Source: an uncultured Gammaproteobacteria bacterium (lineage in GTDB: Bacteria > Pseudomonadota > Gammaproteobacteria > SZUA-140). From it: 5,923 nucleotides of DNA. The stretch is taken from NCBI GenBank assembly GCA_945787585.1, contig CALZIG010000178.1, forward strand, positions 1-5,923, read 5' to 3'. The notes under the pieces were generated by a model, which had not been told where the DNA came from, searched no databases, and saw nothing but the letters and a program-made list of their open reading frames with translations. Below, piece by piece: positions 5,507 through 5,923 of this stretch (its first letter is position 1; each line of letters starts with the position of its first letter). Position numbers and translations under genes: made by a program.

Positions 5507-5923
5507 ATGAGTAGCAGTGAGCGCGCAGTCATGCCGAATGTGCTAACGGAGCAGGACAGCAATTTGATCGACCGCTTTCTTGATGCGTTGTGGATGGAGC
5601 GTGGCCTCAGTAAAAACACACTGGCCGCATATCGTTCAGACCTGCAAAAACTGGCCGCGTGGTTGGCCAGTCAGGATCGCACGCTGATGAACGTCGGGCG
5701 TAATGATCTGTTGGCTTACCTGGCGTATTGTGTCAAAAAAGGGATGCACGCACGCTCCAGTGCGCGCATTCTTTCCAGTGTGCGGCGGCTCTATCAATAC
5801 CTGGTGCGCGAAGGCGCGCTGACGGAAGATCCCAGTGCGCGTATTGAGTCACCCAAGCTGGGGCGGCCACTACCGAAAACCCTTACCGAGGACGAGGTGG
5901 TGCGACTGTTGCAGGCGCCAGAC
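5507..5923 (+). CDS. xerD: Site-specific tyrosine recombinase XerD, N-terminal part (cut by window edge)
   Basis: The open frame runs 139 codons to the right edge. It resembles XerD closely: IDRFLDALWMERGLSKNTLAAYRSDL (residues 21-46) and SSARILSSVRRLYQYLVREG (84-103) form the SAM-like, four-helix core-binding domain. DPSARIESPKLGRPLPKTL (108-126) is the linker into the catalytic domain, as in E. coli XerD (DPSAHLASPKL). With XerC, XerD resolves chromosome dimers at dif under FtsK control. The catalytic Arg, Lys, His and Tyr residues lie beyond the window, so integrity cannot be judged. The start is uncertain: in-frame stops at 5486 and 5492 exclude longer forms, ATG 5507 is the first available, and ATG 5531 (residue 9) is closer to the E. 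coli length. Neither has a clear Shine-Dalgarno. XerC is a less likely alternative. Confidence 0.9.
   Translation, partial: MSSSERAVMPNVLTEQDSNLIDRFLDALWMERGLSKNTLAAYRSDLQKLAAWLASQDRTLMNVGRNDLLAYLAYCVKKGMHARSSARILSSVRRLYQYLVREGALTEDPSARIESPKLGRPLPKTLTEDEVVRLLQAPD

Noticed and set aside
1..5923. CRISPR array, insertion sequence, tRNA or rRNA gene
   Set aside because: No regularly spaced repeats, transposase-like frame, tRNA cloverleaf or rRNA sequence was seen. XerD here fits the housekeeping recombinase and not a phage or integron integrase.

Overview
This is a stretch of bacterial chromosome made mostly of conserved housekeeping genes. The order is ypjD(-) / MBL-fold phosphodiesterase / ffh / rpsP-rimM-trmD-rplS / xerD. 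The protein sequences (Ffh ending in GMGKMMRGLKGQLPF, bS16, bL19, TrmD and XerD) and the ffh-trmD operon pairing point to a gammaproteobacterium. The trmD operon is followed by xerD rather than by the genes found there in E. coli. As I recall, this resembles the arrangement in Pseudomonas-like and other non-enteric gammaproteobacteria. I do not name a genus.

Layout: positions 1-623 (minus) hold the N-terminal 207 codons of a YpjD/CcsA-type membrane protein, cut by the window edge. A 338-base intergenic region (624-961) holds no convincing gene. It does hold two inverted repeats that could be operators. Positions 962-1726 encode a metallo-beta-lactamase-fold protein with the signature of class II cyclic-nucleotide phosphodiesterases. 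ffh (1851-3197) encodes the SRP GTPase. A 205-base gap with a probable promoter and a hairpin leader precedes rpsP (3403-3648), rimM (3667-4176), trmD (4179-4940, GTG start) and rplS (4988-5335, GTG start). A strong intrinsic terminator lies at 5382-5416. xerD starts at about 5507 and runs off the right edge.

How the genes work together: Ffh targets nascent membrane proteins to the inner membrane. bS16 and bL19 are ribosomal proteins, RimM helps 30S maturation, and TrmD makes m1G37 in tRNA, so the core of the window is a translation and protein-targeting block. The phosphodiesterase is the only gene with a signalling flavour. It sits between ypjD and ffh, and no nucleotide cyclase is visible nearby.

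I found no obviously new system. The observations most worth checking are RNA and DNA structures: a hairpin that exposes or sequesters the rimM start codon, a hairpin in the rpsP leader, the two dyads upstream of the phosphodiesterase, and a dyad around the putative xerD promoter.
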